Shown here piece after piece: positions 61,442 through 64,000 of a stretch of DNA of 64,000 nt (positions are counted from its first letter, which is position 1; the number at the start of each line of letters is the position of its first letter). This DNA is from Burkholderia pyrrocinia (GTDB lineage Bacteria; Pseudomonadota; Gammaproteobacteria; Burkholderiales; Burkholderiaceae). The stretch lies in assembly GCF_003330765.1 (NCBI RefSeq), contig NZ_CP024903.1, forward strand, positions 3,224,001 to 3,288,000, read 5' to 3'. Made by a program: the position numbers and the translations under genes. The notes beneath the pieces are model-generated. The model had not been told where the DNA came from. It made no database searches and worked only from the letters and a program-made list of their open reading frames with translations.

Positions 61442-63025
61442 TCAGGCCCGCTTCGACACGAGATCGTCGGCAGCGGTCGTCAGCACGACGATGCGGTTGC
61501 GCCCGCCTTCCTTCGCGCGATACAGCGCATCGTCGGCAAGTTTCAGTGCGGCCTGCATGTCGTCGTCGTGTTCGGGATAGTTCGTCGTCACACCGATGCT
61601 CACCGTCAGGCGGCCGGACGCACCGGCGTCGTGCCGGATGCCGAGATCGAGGATGCCCGTGCGGATCGTCTCGGCGATCGTCACCGCGCCGTCCGTGTCG
61701 ACGTCGGGCAGCACCACGACGAACTCCTCGCCGCCGTAGCGCGCCGCATAGTCGGCCGGGCGCCGGAGGCAGCCGGCGATGCAGTGGCCGACTGCGGCGA
61801 GCGCGTCGTCGCCGGCCTGATGGCCCTGCGTGTCGTTGTAGCGCTTGAAGTAATCGACGTCGATGAACAGCAGCGACAGTGCGCGCTGCGAGCGCGCGGC
61901 GCGGCGCCATTCGCGGGCGAGCGTGACGTCGAGCATCCGGCGGTTGTCGAGCCCCGTGAGGCCGTCGGTGCGCGCGAGCGCCTGCAGCTCGGTTTCCGCG
62001 CGGTGGCGCTTGCGCAACTGCACGTCGAGCAGCAGCGTCAGGCCGACGAAGCCGATCGCGAGCGCGGCCATCGCGGTGCCGATCGGAATCGCGCGGTCGT
62101 ACCACGCGGCGTAGGTGTCCGCTTCCGACCGCGCGACCATGATGATGAGCGGCAGGTGGTCGAGGTGCCGGAACACGTACAGGCGCCGCACGCCGTCGAT
62201 CGATGCGGTGTCGGCGAAGCTGCCTTCGCTGGCGGTCATGAAGTGCCGGAACGTGCTGGCGCGGCTGATGTTGCGGCCGACGATCGCCGGGTCGTACGGT
62301 TCGCGCGCGAGCATCAGGCCGGTCGTGTTGATCAGCGCGATCGAGCCGCGATCGCCGAGCGACAGGCGCGAGAACAGGTTCTGGAAATATTCGAGCCGGA
62401 TCGACATCACGGCGACGCCGCCGAACGACCCGTCGGGCCGCGTGATCCGCCGGCTGAGCGCGATGCTCGGCGAGCCGCCGCGCAGCCGCGAATGGTACGG
62501 ATCGCTGACGTACAGGCCGACGTCGGGCCGGTCGCGGTGCACGATGAAGTACGGCTCGTTGCTGAAATTGGCCTTGCGCGGTACGTCGCTCAAGCCGTCG
62601 ACCGCGATGTCGCCTTTCGCGTCGAGCACGTAGATGCCGCCGAGGTACTTGGCCGTCGTCGCGCGGTCGAACAGCACCTGGCGGCGCAGCGACATCGGCA
62701 ACGCGATGACTGCCGGGTCGTTCTCGCCTTCGACGACGGCCTGCAGCGACAGCGAATAGATCTCGATGTTGCGCTCGATGTCCCACGACGCCATCAGCGC
62801 GAGGTTCTGCTGCATGGCGCGCGCGCGGTCGCGTGCGTCGATGCGGCCTTCGTACAGCACGATCGTGCACAGGAGCAGCAGGAGCAGCGCGATCAGCAGG
62901 CCGGCATAGAAGATCAGGTGCGGCAGCAGGAACCGGCGCAGATGAGCGGCGACACGGCTCGTCAGGCCGGATTCGCTGGGCATTGCGTAGTCGGTTTCTG
63001 CCATGGTCGGTGGATCGATGGGCAT
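61442..63025 (-). CDS. Diguanylate cyclase with periplasmic double-Cache sensor
   Basis: A 527-residue membrane protein. Span at about 33-55 (LIFYAGLLIALLLLLLCTIVLY), a periplasmic sensor of about 250 residues (dCache-like; MSIRLEYFQNLFSRLSLGDRGSIALINTTGLMLAREP), a second span near 310-330, and a GGDEF domain with DGLTGLDNRRMLDVTL, FIDVDYFKRYNDTQGH and the active site YGGEEFVVVLP. It makes cyclic di-GMP. ATG 63004 (MAETDYAMP) is an alternative start. Confidence 0.9.
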   Translation of the reverse strand: MPIDPPTMAETDYAMPSESGLTSRVAAHLRRFLLPHLIFYAGLLIALLLLLLCTIVLYEGRIDARDRARAMQQNLALMASWDIERNIEIYSLSLQAVVEGENDPAVIALPMSLRRQVLFDRATTAKYLGGIYVLDAKGDIAVDGLSDVPRKANFSNEPYFIVHRDRPDVGLYVSDPYHSRLRGGSPSIALSRRITRPDGSFGGVAVMSIRLEYFQNLFSRLSLGDRGSIALINTTGLMLAREPYDPAIVGRNISRASTFRHFMTASEGSFADTASIDGVRRLYVFRHLDHLPLIIMVARSEADTYAAWYDRAIPIGTAMAALAIGFVGLTLLLDVQLRKRHRAETELQALARTDGLTGLDNRRMLDVTLAREWRRAARSQRALSLLFIDVDYFKRYNDTQGHQAGDDALAAVGHCIAGCLRRPADYAARYGGEEFVVVLPDVDTDGAVTIAETIRTGILDLGIRHDAGASGRLTVSIGVTTNYPEHDDDMQAALKLADDALYRAKEGGRNRIVVLTTAADDLVSKRA

Positions 63026-63490
63026 CGTCGCCAGGCGGCGGGCCGATGCGATTATTCGTATGACGTTTCTGCGGCGATCCGGTGCGTGGCTCTTCCGGCG
63101 CCACCCGCCCGTTCAGCAGAGAAAATGGACGCCGATTATCGGAAATCGCGGCCAGATATACCGGTAAATCATGTATTCATCGGCGACATCTGCCGTGATT
63201 CGACGATCCGACGAATCGGGCGGCGCGAATTCAAGCGAGTATAGCGCGCGCGTTCGCGTGCGCGGGAAATGTCGCGGCCCGTTGATCCGGATCAAATTAC
63301 GGTGAAATCCCGGGCTTGTGAATATCGGGCAGAGCGTTGTAGCGCAAGGCTTTGCGGCATGAAGGGAGACGGCGCGCGGTCGCCGATTTCGGCGGTTTAA
63401 CGGCGGGCGAACGGTGGGCGAACGCGAAAAGCGAAAGCGAGCGATATGCACCGATTATCCGTTTCAACGGTCGCGTGAACGCGAATATGA
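63026..63490. other. Intergenic region, no gene recognised
   Basis: About 465 bp between the diguanylate cyclase promoter and the glcB terminator. It contains GATCCGGATC at 63280 (palindrome) and nothing else that stands out. Confidence 0.5.
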
Positions 63491-63519
63491 AAACGGGCGG
63501 CCGTGAGGGCCACCCGTTT
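63491..63519 (-). terminator. Rho-independent terminator of glcB
   Basis: Hairpin with outer stem AAACGGG / CCCGTTT and inner GGCC pairs. On the minus strand it runs into TTTTCATATT. It lies 55 bp beyond the glcB stop. Confidence 0.75.
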
Positions 63520-63573
63520 CGTGAAGCCGGCATACGGGCTCCCGGCATGCGGGGCAAGCCCGCATGCGCATGC

Positions 63574-64000
63574 TTACCCGCCGTGCTGTTGCGCCTTGAA
63601 CGCGAGCCGGAACCGGTGCAGCAGCGGTTCGGTATAGCCGCTCGGCTGCGACGTGCCCTGCAGCGCGAGCGCGCACGCGGCCTTGAACGCGGTCGACTGG
63701 TCGTAGCCGGGCGCCATCGGACGATAGTTCGGGTCGCCGGCGTTCTGCTGGTCGACGACGCGCGCCATCCGCTTGAACACGTCGAGCACGAATGCCTCGG
63801 TGATCACGCCGTGGCGCAGCCAGTTCGCGATGTGCTGGCTCGAAATGCGCAGCGTTGCGCGGTCTTCCATCAGGCCGACGTCGTGGATGTCGGGCACTTT
63901 CGAGCAGCCGACGCCCTGTTCGACCCAGCGCACGACGTAGCCGAGAATGCCCTGTGCGTTGTTCTCGACCTCGCTCCGGATCTCGTCTTCGCTCCATTCG
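63574..64000 (-). CDS. glcB: Malate synthase G, C-terminal part (partial)
   Basis: The last 141 codons of malate synthase G; the rest lies past the right edge. The C-terminal signature is clear: [59 protein letters not shown] and [18 protein letters not shown]. The enzyme condenses glyoxylate with acetyl-CoA to malate. The isoform G is identified by the [19 protein letters not shown] stretch, absent from malate synthase A. Confidence 0.92.
   Translation of the reverse strand, partial: EWSEDEIRSEVENNAQGILGYVVRWVEQGVGCSKVPDIHDVGLMEDRATLRISSQHIANWLRHGVITEAFVLDVFKRMARVVDQQNAGDPNYRPMAPGYDQSTAFKAACALALQGTSQPSGYTEPLLHRFRLAFKAQQHGG

Noticed and set aside
59750..63244. 1164-codon open frame on the plus strand
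   Set aside because: Runs antisense across a response regulator, a histidine kinase and a diguanylate cyclase, all of which have intact motifs on the other strand.

Overview
The window looks like a replication-origin-proximal stretch of a secondary chromosome, most likely chromosome 2, of a Burkholderia cepacia complex species. The grounds are the high GC content, the Burkholderia-type gene products, a Rep_3-type initiator gene with a large iteron field, a divergent parAB operon, parS palindromes of the form GTTTATGCGCATAAAC, and a hopanoid locus. No rRNA, tRNA or CRISPR was seen. Both ends cut a gene: a DUF1445 protein on the left and malate synthase G on the right.

Region 1 (1-17.6 kb) is a catabolic island that looks lower in GC than the rest, with almost every gene on the minus strand. 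It encodes an acetoin-dehydrogenase-like 2-oxoacid dehydrogenase complex (acoABC type) followed by an SDR, a GlcG-type protein and a DUF1445 protein. It also holds two LysR regulators, two paralogous APC amino-acid permeases, an extra lipoyl synthase, two MFS transporters, and an operon of a serine/threonine-dehydratase-like enzyme, a DUF4392 protein and RidA. DUF1445 and DUF4392 are the two halves of animal D-glutamate cyclase. Four promoters share an element made of TCCAAT, 32 bp, then the last half of a 17-bp LysR-type dyad. The island therefore reads as one regulon that imports an unknown amino acid, deaminates it to a 2-oxoacid and oxidises that to an acyl-CoA.

Region 2 (18-35 kb) has a YqjI/YqjH-like metal-responsive pair, a BcrC-type phosphatase, acetoacetate decarboxylase with 3-hydroxybutyrate dehydrogenase and a patatin, a DmlR/DmlA-like pair, a TetR/NTF2-like pair, the threonine pathway tdh-kbl with an XRE-cupin regulator, a small gene behind a LexA-like box, a degenerate tyrosine recombinase and a KfrA-like coiled-coil protein. 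Seven single copies of the origin iteron are scattered through its intergenic gaps, all in the orientation opposite to the origin array.

Region 3 (35.1-41 kb) is the replication and partition locus: iteron array, repA, parB, parA and five parS sites upstream of parA. 

Region 4 (41-64 kb) carries an ArsC-family protein, an ECF sigma factor with a zinc-finger anti-sigma partner, an FMN reductase behind DnaA-box-like sequences, a hybrid histidine kinase, an overlapping CheY/CheC/PAS-GGDEF operon, an esterase, the hopanoid cluster (hpnD, hpnE, shc, hpnG, plus MlaA-like, HpnN and MlaC-like transport genes), a NarX/NarL-like pair, a second diguanylate cyclase and the end of glcB.

Functions come from motif and family recognition by eye. 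No database search was possible, and start codons were chosen from ribosome-binding sites and family alignment.
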